Shown here: piece by piece, positions 10,969-19,553 of the stretch | Layout of the letters: each line of letters starts with the position of its first letter | Position numbering within the stretch: position 1 is the first letter of the stretch | The notes under the pieces: model-generated | What the model was told of the DNA's origin: nothing | Database searches by the model: none | The model's input: only the letters and a program-made list of their open reading frames with translations | Assembly: GCA_945906755.1 (NCBI GenBank) | Contig: CAMDRJ010000014.1 | Location: 1-32,931, forward strand | Source: Klebsiella pneumoniae | GTDB lineage: Bacteria; Pseudomonadota; Gammaproteobacteria; Burkholderiales; SG8-39 | Reading direction: 5' to 3' | DNA length: 32,931 nucleotides | Made by a program: the position numbers and the translations under genes

Positions 10969-12606
10969 CTAAAGCGTTCCTCGTTCGCGAAGATCCCGAT
11001 CGCTAAAATCCCGATCGCTAAAATCAATCACGATATTGCCCGCATCATCACATCCAGCCTGCGCACCCGGCGGAATGACGCAGGTTGAATCGTATTCCTC
11101 GATGATCAACGGCCCGCTACGCGTTGATTGCAGCGCCGCACGGTGCACGATCGGGGTGTCGAGCCAGCCATGGGTTCGGCCGAAATAGGCGCGGCGTGAG
11201 GCTGCGGCGCTGCGTTCTTTCCGCGTTGATCGGACCTTTTCGGGAACACTCGGACGAGCCCTGAGTCCTTCGCCGACGACCTGAATGGCGACAGGTTCCA
11301 CCGGCTCATCGGGCCCGGCACGATGCCCATAGGTTTTTTCATGCTCCTTGCCGAAGGCCTCTTCCAGGTGGGCGGCCAGCGCGGCGTCCAACTTCAGCGC
11401 ACCGCCGACGAGATGCTTCGGATTGAGATAACCCAGCACGACATTCGCATCGGTGATGGTGGGAATCGTGCCGCCCTTGCCGTAACAGACCGGGCCGGGA
11501 TGCGCCCCGGCACTTTCGGGGCCAATCTGCATGGAGCCCGCGGCGTCGATCCAGATATGCGAACCACCCCCTGCACCCACTTCGGCCAGATCAATCGCGG
11601 GTACCTTAAGTGTGTAGCCGGCGCCGGTGAGGAGGCGCGAGCCGATCATGATGCCCGCGCCGACCGAGTATTCGCTCGCGCGACTCACCGCGCCGTCTTC
11701 GACCATTGACGCTTTCGCGGTGGTCCCGCCCATGTCGAACGTGATGATCTTTGGCAGTCCTTTCGCGTGTGCCAGTGCCTGCGCCCCCACCACGCCGCCG
11801 GCCGGACCGGACTCGATGATATTCATCGGGCGTTCGATCGCCGCGAGATCGGTAGTGAGTCCGCCGTTTGATTGCATGAGCAGGATCCGTGCGGGAATGC
11901 CGGCATCATTCAATCTTTTGCGCAGCGACTGCAGATAGCGCGCCACGATCGGCATGACATAGGCATTGACCACCGTTGTTGAGGTGCGTTCGTATTCCTT
12001 GATTTCAGGCAGGACTTCAGCGGAGACACTGAGCGGCAAGTCGGGTGCTTTGCGGTGAACCATGGCCTTGATCGCCAACTCGTGCACCGGATTGGTAAAG
12101 GAATTGATCAGGCAGATTGCCATCGCCTCAACCCGTTCGGCGAGCAGTGCATCGATTTGTCGGATGGCATCGGCTTCATTCAGCGCGCGCTCGATGTGGC
12201 CACGTGCATCGATCCGCTCATCGACGACTCGGCGCAGATAACGTTCCACCAAGGGGACCGGCTTGGTCCATCCCATGTCGTAGAGCCGCGGCATGCGTAG
12301 CGTTCGTATTTCCAGGATGTCGCGAAAGCCTTTGGTGGTGATGAGACCTACGCGTGCGCCTTTTTGCTCGAGGATTGCGTTCGATGCGACGGTGGTGCCA
12401 TGACGAATCTCCTCGATCGCCGTGCCATCCAAGTTCGTTTCGCGAAACAATTCGGCGAGCCCTTGGACGATGGCGCGCGCATAGTCGTCGACGCTCGAGG
12501 AGATTTTCTTGGTATGGATGCTGCCGTCATCACCCAGCAGCACGATGTCGGTGAAAGTCCCGCCGATATCGACGCCGACGCGATAAGTGATCATCGCATC
12601 ACGCAC
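10969..12606 (-). CDS. hyuA: hydantoinase/oxoprolinase subunit A (HyuA-like), apparently shortened internally
   Basis: ITYRVGVDIGGTFTDIVLLGDDGSIHTKKISS..., MNIIESGPAGGVVGAQALA, ITFDMGGTTAKASMVEDG, GAHPGPVCYGKGGTIPTITDANVVLGYL; then LDAALAAHLEEAFGKEHEKTYGHRAGPDEPVEPVAIQVV without the expected intervening core. 545 aa. Confidence 0.85.
   Translation of the reverse strand: MRDAMITYRVGVDIGGTFTDIVLLGDDGSIHTKKISSSVDDYARAIVQGLAELFRETNLDGTAIEEIRHGTTVASNAILEQKGARVGLITTKGFRDILEIRTLRMPRLYDMGWTKPVPLVERYLRRVVDERIDARGHIERALNEADAIRQIDALLAERVEAMAICLINSFTNPVHELAIKAMVHRKAPDLPLSVSAEVLPEIKEYERTSTTVVNAYVMPIVARYLQSLRKRLNDAGIPARILLMQSNGGLTTDLAAIERPMNIIESGPAGGVVGAQALAHAKGLPKIITFDMGGTTAKASMVEDGAVSRASEYSVGAGIMIGSRLLTGAGYTLKVPAIDLAEVGAGGGSHIWIDAAGSMQIGPESAGAHPGPVCYGKGGTIPTITDANVVLGYLNPKHLVGGALKLDAALAAHLEEAFGKEHEKTYGHRAGPDEPVEPVAIQVVGEGLRARPSVPEKVRSTRKERSAAASRRAYFGRTHGWLDTPIVHRAALQSTRSGPLIIEEYDSTCVIPPGAQAGCDDAGNIVIDFSDRDFSDRDLRERGTL
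10993..11025. repeat. 15-bp direct tandem repeat inside the hyuA 3' end
   Basis: atcccgatcgctaaa x2 followed by atc; gives the repeated peptide (FSDRD) in HyuA ...DFSDRDFSDRDLRERGTL. Confidence 0.9.
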
Positions 12607-14406
12607 TCAGCGAATCGGCGTGTTGGGTTCATCGCGCTGCACGGTCGGCACTTTCGTCCATCCGCGTGCTTGTCGAATCGATTCGCGAAGAACCTGTGTT
12701 TGCGCTTCGTTGACGGTCCAACGCTCGGTATCCAACACGACGCCATAGTCCTGCCGTGCTTTCGCGGTCGATAGGAATTCATTACGCACGTCTTTCAGCA
12801 CGGCGAGCGGGTCGCGTTTGAGCGGATCGCCCCAACCACCGGCGCCTGCGAGCACATGCCGCAATACATCGCCCTTCTTCACCGTCATCGTGAACTTACC
12901 GGGTAGTGGCCGACCCTCGATATCCGGATTGAGATAGTTCTCGGAGGGGCTGCCCGGATTGCCGCCGTAGAGTCCAAACGGCCGATGATCGCGGCGATCG
13001 GAGCGGACTTGCAATGTGCCTTCCAGCTCATTGAATCGATAGTCGCGCTTGAAGGGGACCCCGCCGCGGTACTCGCCGGCCCCGGCCTTATCGGAGACGA
13101 ATTCATAGGCAAGGAGCGAAACCGGATGCTCCGCTTCAGTGACCTCGATCGATTGCGAGGCCATATTGGCAAACATATGCGAATTGCCGTCGAGCCCATC
13201 TGCCCATGGCCGCGCACCCCATGCGCCGCAGGTGAAATCGACATATACGAAGGGCTTGCGATTGGCGTCATAGCCACCGATCGAGACACCTGAATTGCCA
13301 CCGTCGCCGGCGGCCATCACCTTGTCGGGCAGCATCATCGCGAGCACGCCGAACATGCAATCGACCATCCGAAAGCCGGTCAGGCCACGTGCGGCGCAAG
13401 CCGCCGGCAGCACCCCATTGCCAATCGTTCCCGGCGGGCAGATGACTTCGATCGCCCGAAACACGCCTTCGTTATTCGGAATCCCCTGCGGCAGGACGGA
13501 GCGCACGCCGGTGTACGCGGCGGCTTTGGTGAATGACAGCGTGTTATTGATCGCGCCTTTGACTTGCGGACTCGTGCCGGTCCAATCGACGATGATCTGA
13601 TCGCCGCGTTTAGTCAGCGTAACAAACAGCCGAATCGGTTTGCCATAGTCGATGCCATCATCGTCGATCCAGTCCTCAAACGACCACTCGCCATCGGGGA
13701 GCTTGGCAATCGCCGCGCGCGTCAGCCGTTCTGCATAATCGATCGTTTCCGCCATGAATTGCTTGGTTTCTGCCGCCCCGAATTTTGCGATCAGATGGGA
13801 AAACTGCGTCTCGGCGATATGACATGCGGCAAGCTGTGCGCGCAGGTCACCGGCGACTTGCACCGGCAAGCGCACGTTCTTCTCGATGAACGTCATGACG
13901 GTGCGGTTGAGCTTGCCGGCTTCGTAAAACTTGAGCGGCGCGATACGCAGCCCCTCGGCATAGATTTCAGTGGAATCCGATGCGTTGGACCCCGCCACGC
14001 GACCGCCTACATCGCTGTGATGGCAAACAGTGCAGGCAAACGCGACGCGTTCACCAGCGTGATAGAGCGGTTTGAACACAAAGATGTCCGGCAAATGCAT
14101 GCCGCCATCAAATGGGTCATTCATGATGAACACATCGCCTGCGGCCATGTCGTGTGCATAGTGACGCATGATCGAAGCCATGGCAGTTGGCACGGACCCG
14201 AGATGCCCCGGCAAGGTGAGCCCCTGCGCGACCAGCTTGCCGCTCGCATCGGCGATGCCGGTCGAATAGTCCATGTTGTCTTTCAGCACGCCTGAGTAGG
14301 TCGTGCGAAACACCGTCAACGCCATTTCATCGGCGATCGAAAAGACCGCGTTCTTAAACAGTTCGAACGCGATTGGATCGCGCGTTGCCGACATCGGATT
14401 GTCCAT
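12607..14406 (-). CDS. hyuB: hydantoinase/oxoprolinase subunit B (HyuB-like)
   Basis: MDNPMSATRDPIAFELFKNAVFSIADEMALTVFRTTYSGVLKDNMDYSTGIADASGKLVAQGLTLPGHLGS...GDVFIMNDPFDGGMHLPDI...; apparently complete. ORF extends upstream to 14586, but homologous start is near 14394-14406. Confidence 0.92.
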   Translation of the reverse strand: MDNPMSATRDPIAFELFKNAVFSIADEMALTVFRTTYSGVLKDNMDYSTGIADASGKLVAQGLTLPGHLGSVPTAMASIMRHYAHDMAAGDVFIMNDPFDGGMHLPDIFVFKPLYHAGERVAFACTVCHHSDVGGRVAGSNASDSTEIYAEGLRIAPLKFYEAGKLNRTVMTFIEKNVRLPVQVAGDLRAQLAACHIAETQFSHLIAKFGAAETKQFMAETIDYAERLTRAAIAKLPDGEWSFEDWIDDDGIDYGKPIRLFVTLTKRGDQIIVDWTGTSPQVKGAINNTLSFTKAAAYTGVRSVLPQGIPNNEGVFRAIEVICPPGTIGNGVLPAACAARGLTGFRMVDCMFGVLAMMLPDKVMAAGDGGNSGVSIGGYDANRKPFVYVDFTCGAWGARPWADGLDGNSHMFANMASQSIEVTEAEHPVSLLAYEFVSDKAGAGEYRGGVPFKRDYRFNELEGTLQVRSDRRDHRPFGLYGGNPGSPSENYLNPDIEGRPLPGKFTMTVKKGDVLRHVLAGAGGWGDPLKRDPLAVLKDVRNEFLSTAKARQDYGVVLDTERWTVNEAQTQVLRESIRQARGWTKVPTVQRDEPNTPIR

Positions 14407-14643
14407 TTCACGAAGAATTGGGTGTGAACAAAGTATAAGGGGCGGCGCACGACGGCGCTGTTTGGTAGAGTGACGCATACTTCGCCCCCGCGTTGGATCC
14501 AGCATGCATTGCGCGCACGCGGCGCGCCTCGCATTGCCGCAGCCGAACGCACGCCCCTGGGTCGTCACAGACCCATGCACCGGCACGGGCCGGATGGTAT
14601 GTTTCGCTTCCTCATTTAACTAGATTAATTCAAGGATTACGCA

Positions 14644-15243
14644 ATGGCTTCCATCAAGCTCCTGCCCAGGCGCAAAGTGCGGGTGCGGGGATTTGGGTTG
14701 TTTCAAGTGCCACGACACATCCAAAGAATCGATATCGATGAGCCGGGTAAAGCCGGCACGCATGGCTGGCAGGTTCGTTGGGACGGTACGAAATTTTTTA
14801 GCGACGCGGCTGAAGGCAAGCGCGATGCGGCGGGTTCACTCGCGCGCTCCGAGCGCTACCTACAATCGATCTATACGGGGCCAAGGCCTCGTCTGCGCGA
14901 GACCGAACACAAGGACAAGAAGCACCGCACCGGTATCGCTGGCGTGCAGTTGGCGCATCGCCGCCGCAAGGATCGGCAGATCGCTGAGGTGTATTTGCGT
15001 GTGAATCCGCCGATGCAAGGTGGGGTGCCGCGCAGTATCTATGTTGGAACGGAAAACACGATTACGCAGGCACGGATGCGCGCAGCACTGAAAAAGGCGC
15101 GCGCCATGCGCGACGCGATGCGCGACGCTTACCTGGAGGCCCTCGCAAAGGGCGGCCGCGCGCGCAAGAAATCTGTGGTGGCAAAGAAGAAGGCACCTGC
15201 AAAGAAGGCACCTGCAAAGAAGGCACCCGCACGCAAGAAGTAG
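14644..15243 (+). CDS. putative AP2/ERF-like DNA-binding protein with Lys/Ala/Pro-rich C-terminal tail
   Basis: RIDIDEPGKAGTHGWQVRWDGTKFFSDAAEGKRDAAGSLARSERYL resembles bacterial AP2-like modules from memory; tail RKKSVVAKKKAPAKKAPAKKAPARKK is histone-H1-like. Confidence 0.6.
   Translation: MASIKLLPRRKVRVRGFGLFQVPRHIQRIDIDEPGKAGTHGWQVRWDGTKFFSDAAEGKRDAAGSLARSERYLQSIYTGPRPRLRETEHKDKKHRTGIAGVQLAHRRRKDRQIAEVYLRVNPPMQGGVPRSIYVGTENTITQARMRAALKKARAMRDAMRDAYLEALAKGGRARKKSVVAKKKAPAKKAPAKKAPARKK
15190..15234. repeat. 15-bp tandem repeat encoding KAPAK units in the basic tail
   Basis: aaggcacctgcaaag x2 plus a diverged third copy aaggcacccgcacgc. Confidence 0.85.
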
Positions 15244-15264
15244 CGGAGCGAAGACAGAGCTACC

Positions 15265-15291
15265 AAAAAAGCCGGGCTTGCCCGGCTTTTT
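15265..15291 (+). terminator. rho-independent terminator after the AP2-like gene
   Basis: aaaaaagccgggcttgcccggcttttt: GC stem, A-tract on the left and T-tract on the right. Confidence 0.88.
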
Positions 15292-15571
15292 CATTCCGGA
15301 TTTCTGCGCTTGCTCAGTTGCGGCGTTGGTGGTTGGCATATCAGACGCGTCCATCAGCCGGGTGAACGCGGCCGCATCTTTTGCTTCCACAAATTGCGGC
15401 GAAAAGTCGCACTCCCTCTGGTGGAGCGCCCTCATGTTGGTGTGGTTGGGCCTCTCGTCGTGCTCGCTTCCCCGCCAAGTGCGCCTTCATTCATGGTTCG
15501 GGCGGTTCGTAGTCAAGGAAACGATCGGTGCGGCCGATACTGAATCTACACCTCGACGAGAACTGCGATCC

Positions 15572-15910
15572 GTGGATCAGACTGCTAACAACAATACCAA
15601 CGATGCGAAAAATGTCCCGCGCGACGGCAGATTCGCCTTCGTCTCGGCATTTGGCATCAAGCCGCAGAACTTGCGCGAACTGCATGTGTACAGCTCAAAA
15701 GGCAAGCTTGAAGAGTTTCCCCAGAAAGTTGGGGAGCTCCTTCGCAGGCTGTACATGAACGGATCGGCGGTCGGGGAAGGAATTATGGCAATCATCAATC
15801 GTGGACGATTGCTTAACGAAGGCGAGGCGATTTACGTCGCCGTGGAGCGGGACGAGAGCACCAACAGAAACAGGACCGTAGCATTCCTGGATCGTCACCG
15901 CGCCTGCTAG
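15572..15910 (+). CDS. hypothetical small protein; start uncertain (ORF opens at 15278)
   Basis: From GTG 15572: VDQTANNNTNDAKNVPRDGRFAFVSAFGIKPQNLRELHVYSSKGKLEEFPQKVGELLRRLYMNGSAVGEGIMAIINRGRLLNEGEAIYVAVERDESTNRNRTVAFLDRHRAC; protein-like composition and a strong terminator directly downstream. No family recognised. Confidence 0.45.
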   Translation: MDQTANNNTNDAKNVPRDGRFAFVSAFGIKPQNLRELHVYSSKGKLEEFPQKVGELLRRLYMNGSAVGEGIMAIINRGRLLNEGEAIYVAVERDESTNRNRTVAFLDRHRAC

Positions 15911-15939
15911 AAGTGCTCACAGGGAGGGGAGCGTTTTCG

Positions 15940-15967
15940 GGGCGGCTTAGGCCGCCCTGTTTTTTTT
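15940..15967 (+). terminator. rho-independent terminator downstream of the small ORF
   Basis: gggcggc-ttag-gccgccc followed by tgtttttttt. Confidence 0.88.
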
Positions 15968-15980
15968 CCTGATTTGCACG

Positions 15981-16811
15981 CTAGTCGATTTCGAGGCTAT
16001 CGATCAGACGCGTTTTGCCGATGCGCGCCGCACTGAGGACGACCAACGGCGCATTGCCGCCCTCTTGCACTTTGAGGTCGCTCCGCCGCCGCACAGTGAT
16101 GTAGTCGACCTGCCAGCCGCGTCCTGCTAACTCCGCGGTCGCCTTGGCTTCCAGCTCCGCAATCGCCGTTTCACCCGCCTGAACTGCCACGCTGATTGCG
16201 CGCATCACGCGATGCAGATTGGGCGCCTCGGCACGTTCGGATTCAGACAGATAGTTGTTGCGCGACGAAAGCGCCAGTCCATCACTCGCTCGAATTGTGG
16301 GATAGGGCTGAATCGCAATCGGCATATTCAATTGCGCCACCATTCGCTCAATCACTCTCAGCTGCTGATAGTCCTTCATGCCGAAGATCGCCTGCGCGGG
16401 CGCGACGATGTTGAAGAGCTTGGCGACGATCGTGGCGACCCCGCGAAAATAGCCCGGCCGAAACGCCCCTTCGAGCATGTCGGCGAGTTCCGGGTTGGGT
16501 GTGACGAAGAAATCTTGCGGTTGCGGGAAGAGCACTTTTTCGTCCGGGGCGAAAACATAGTCGACGCCTTCGCTCGCAAGTTTTTCGCAATCTGCCGCGA
16601 AGGTGCGTGGATAGCGATCGAAATCTTCGGTGGGGCCGAATTGCAGTCGATTCACAAAGATGGAGGCGACGACGATCCGACCGCGCTTGCGCGCTTCGCG
16701 CACCAACGCCACATGGCCCTCGTGCAGGTTGCCCATGGTGGGCACGAAGGCGATCGCGCTTTGCGCGCCAAGGAGCGACCGCAGGGTTGAAACCGATTCG
16801 ACAACTTGCAT
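15981..16811 (-). CDS. panC: pantothenate synthetase
   Basis: SAIAFVPTMGNLHEGHVALVREARKRGRIVVASIFVNRLQFGPTEDFDRYPRTFAADCEKL...GMKDYQQLRVIERMV...SSRNNYLS. Confidence 0.95.
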   Translation of the reverse strand: MQVVESVSTLRSLLGAQSAIAFVPTMGNLHEGHVALVREARKRGRIVVASIFVNRLQFGPTEDFDRYPRTFAADCEKLASEGVDYVFAPDEKVLFPQPQDFFVTPNPELADMLEGAFRPGYFRGVATIVAKLFNIVAPAQAIFGMKDYQQLRVIERMVAQLNMPIAIQPYPTIRASDGLALSSRNNYLSESERAEAPNLHRVMRAISVAVQAGETAIAELEAKATAELAGRGWQVDYITVRRRSDLKVQEGGNAPLVVLSAARIGKTRLIDSLEID

Positions 16812-16853
16812 ACATCCTCCGCGGATACCGACGACTGCGTGGCCGGTCGGCCA

Positions 16854-17360
16854 TTACGATCCGTCGTGCGCCGCCAAGCGTACAACGTGCTGGCCGATGA
16901 CATCGGCCAGACGTGCCGACGCCAAGCCTTGCCCGGGAATCTCAATGTCTGGGCAGATCTCGATGAGCGGAACCAACACGAAAGCCCGCTCACCCATGCG
17001 CGGATGTGGCAGTGTCAGAGCGGGCGACGAGAGTACGGTCGTGCCATGGAGCAGCAGATCTAGATCAAGCGTGCGCGGGGCGTTCGGAAAGGATCGTTGA
17101 CGGCCGAAGCGCCGCTCGATGTCCTGTAATGCCTTCAACAAAGCAAGTGGTGCAAGGTTCGTTGCGATCTTGGCGACTGCGTTGATAAACGGCGGTTGCT
17201 GTTGGTAGCCGATCGGCGCGGTTGAATAATGCGAAGAGCATGCGACAAGCGTTGTGGATTCGAGTCCGGCAAGCGCCGCGACGGCTTGGGTGATTGTGCT
17301 CCGCGCGTCGCCAAGATTTGCACCCAGGCCGATCAGCGCAATCGTAGATCCGGTTGCCAA
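16854..17360 (-). CDS. folK: 2-amino-4-hydroxy-6-hydroxymethyldihydropteridine diphosphokinase
   Basis: IALIGLGANLGDARSTITQAV...YSTAPIGYQQQPPFINAVAKIAT...FGRQRSFPNAPRTLDLDLLLHG...LPHPRMGERAFVLVPL. Confidence 0.95.
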   Translation of the reverse strand: MATGSTIALIGLGANLGDARSTITQAVAALAGLESTTLVACSSHYSTAPIGYQQQPPFINAVAKIATNLAPLALLKALQDIERRFGRQRSFPNAPRTLDLDLLLHGTTVLSSPALTLPHPRMGERAFVLVPLIEICPDIEIPGQGLASARLADVIGQHVVRLAAHDGS

Positions 17361-17418
17361 GGGTAAGGAGCCTATGTCACGTTGAGGGGGTTGATCCCCA
17401 TCTTCCTAACACGCGCAG

Positions 17419-18774
17419 TCAAGACATCGAACCGGAATCGTCGCTGGTCGGCGCCTCATCGTGCCAGGCGCTATCGCGAATCGGTTTGCGACGACGTCGG
17501 CGCCGTGGTTTGTCACCTGTGGTGCGGGTGGTCGCGAGCAATGCACCGCGTTCCGCATCGTTTGCAATTTGGAATTTGGTCCACCAGTCGACCAGATCCT
17601 GCTGCGCTTCGCCGCTCGCTGCGCGCAATGCAAGAAAGTCGTAGGCGGCGCGAAAGCGGGGATGCTCCAAGAGGAGCATCGCGCGCTTGCCGGTCCGATT
17701 CTCAAGTCGGGGTTGCAGCACCCAGATTTCCCGCATCGTCGTGGTGAAGCGCCGCGGAATCGCCAGTTTCTCGGTCTGAATATCGAGGACTTCATCCATC
17801 GCAGCCATCATCGATGGGATTGTGCGTTCACCTTCTTCCTCGCGACTCTTCCAGGCCGCCAGCACTTCATGCCATAGCAGCGCGGCGAGCAGGAAGGCGG
17901 GCGATACGCCCTTGTCGTTCCGAATCCGGTCGTCAGTCTGCTGGAGTGCGAGATTGACGAAGCGCTCCCCAAGCGGTTGTTCGAGAATGACATCCAACAG
18001 CGGCATCATGCCGCGGTGCAGGCCCTCTTGACGCAGCCGGTGTACGCACGCATGCGCATGACCTGACAGCAAGAGCTTTTGCATCTCATCGAACAGCCGG
18101 GCGGCCGGCACGTTTTCGATCAGGGGTCCAAGGCGATCGATCGGCTCGCGCGATTTCTGATCGATTTGGAAGCCAAGCTTCGCTGCGAACCGAACCGCAC
18201 GTAGCATGCGAACCGGGTCCTCGCGATAGCGTGCTTCCGGATCGCCGATGATGCGCACGATCTTCGCCTTCAGATCGGCGGCGCCGCGGTGATAGTCGAG
18301 CACCTGTTCCTTGGCCGGATCGTAGTAGAGCGCATTGATCGTGAAATCGCGCCGTGCCGCATCCTGTGCGCGATTGCCAAAGACATTGTCGCGGAGCACG
18401 CGACCATGCTCATCGGTTTCCGAGGGCGTTTCGGAGCGAAAAGTTGAAACCTCAACCGTTTCATCGCCGAACATCGCATGGACCAGTTTGAACCGCCGTC
18501 CGATCAGTCGCGAGCGGCGAATCTGCTTGTGTACCTGGTCTGGCGTCGCGTTGGTGGCGACATCGTAGTCTTTGGGCTGCACGCCAAGCATGAGGTCGCG
18601 GACCGCGCCACCGACCACATAGGCCTCGAATCCGGCCTCGGCGAGTGCTTCGCAGACCTTGCGGGCGCCTGGGCTAATGGCATCGCGCCGGATGCCGTGT
18701 TTGGCAAACGATAGGACAGTCGCCTCCGTTCCATCTTGGAGTCGAAAAACCTTGCGAATCAAGCTTTTGATCAA
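17419..18774 (-). CDS. pcnB: poly(A) polymerase PcnB
   Basis: AYVVGGAVRDLMLGVQPKDYDVATNATPDQVHKQIRRSRLIGRRFKLVHAMFGDETVEVSTFR...ARRDFTINALYYDP; basic C-terminus GDKPRRRRRRKP. Confidence 0.94.
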   Translation of the reverse strand: MIKSLIRKVFRLQDGTEATVLSFAKHGIRRDAISPGARKVCEALAEAGFEAYVVGGAVRDLMLGVQPKDYDVATNATPDQVHKQIRRSRLIGRRFKLVHAMFGDETVEVSTFRSETPSETDEHGRVLRDNVFGNRAQDAARRDFTINALYYDPAKEQVLDYHRGAADLKAKIVRIIGDPEARYREDPVRMLRAVRFAAKLGFQIDQKSREPIDRLGPLIENVPAARLFDEMQKLLLSGHAHACVHRLRQEGLHRGMMPLLDVILEQPLGERFVNLALQQTDDRIRNDKGVSPAFLLAALLWHEVLAAWKSREEEGERTIPSMMAAMDEVLDIQTEKLAIPRRFTTTMREIWVLQPRLENRTGKRAMLLLEHPRFRAAYDFLALRAASGEAQQDLVDWWTKFQIANDAERGALLATTRTTGDKPRRRRRRKPIRDSAWHDEAPTSDDSGSMS

Positions 18775-19553
18775 CGGAAGTGAGGTCCGAAATCGGCGTC
18801 CAAACCGGGCCAGTCCAGCCGGCAGCCATAGAGTTGCTCGACCGCCGATTGCGTAACGACCTGTGTCACAGGCCCCAGTTCGAGGCGGCCCGCATCATAC
18901 ATCATGAGGGCGTGACTACAGTACCGCAGTGCATAGACGGGCTCATGCAGTGTACAGACCACTGACCCTCCTTGTGCGGCGTGCTTGGCAAGCAAGCTCA
19001 TAGCAAGCATTTGTTGGGCAAGATCAAGATGATTGAGCGGTTCGTCAAGAAGAAGGAACTTCGGGGTCTGGGCCAGCAGTTGGGCGATCCGCGCGCGCTG
19101 GCGTTCACCGCCCGATAGCGTACGAAACCGACGCGATGCCAAGTCAGTGAGTCGCAGTGCTGCCAACGACTCGATGACCTCGCGATCATTATCGGCGGCG
19201 TCGTTGCCATACCATCCTCGATGTGGGAGCCGCGCGAGTGCCACATAGTCTTGCACGGTTCCCCAATACTCGGGGGACTCATCTTGCAGCAAAAGACCGA
19301 TTCGTCGCGCGAGGTCGCGACGGGCCCATGTTTGAATATTCGAGCCGGCCAGCAGCACCTCGCCCGCATGGTGCTTGCCGATGCCGGCCAGCGCATGCAG
19401 CAGCATCGTCTTGCCCGCACCATTGGGGCCGAGGATGGCCCAGCACTCGTTCGGGCCGATCGTCCAGGACGTCGGCTGCGCGAGGATGCGATCACCGACC
19501 TTGAGCGAAAGTTCGCGCAGTTCGAGCGTCAACGCGACCTCGCAATCAGCCAT
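18771..19553 (-). CDS. ABC transporter ATP-binding protein (FecE/BtuD family)
   Basis: Walker A LGPNGAGKT, signature LSGGERQRARIAQLL, Walker B FLLLDEPLNHLD, H-loop CTLHEP; adjacent to a FecCD permease. Confidence 0.92.
   Translation of the reverse strand: MADCEVALTLELRELSLKVGDRILAQPTSWTIGPNECWAILGPNGAGKTMLLHALAGIGKHHAGEVLLAGSNIQTWARRDLARRIGLLLQDESPEYWGTVQDYVALARLPHRGWYGNDAADNDREVIESLAALRLTDLASRRFRTLSGGERQRARIAQLLAQTPKFLLLDEPLNHLDLAQQMLAMSLLAKHAAQGGSVVCTLHEPVYALRYCSHALMMYDAGRLELGPVTQVVTQSAVEQLYGCRLDWPGLDADFGPHFR

Noticed and set aside
13564-14295. 243-aa plus-strand ORF antisense to hyuB
   Set aside because: Lies entirely within the convincing hyuB coding region; no domain recognised.
14860-15435. 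191-aa minus-strand ORF with Cys/Leu-rich repeats
   Set aside because: Antisense to the AP2-like gene and reads through the terminator (KKPGKPGFF is the hairpin translated); CLLCRCLLC is the antisense of the KAPAK repeat.
16665-16690. Possible loss of a conserved residue in PanC (VNRLQFGP instead of VNPxQFGP)
   Set aside because: The Arg variant is, as far as I recall, usual in Burkholderiales PanC; the rest of the enzyme is intact.
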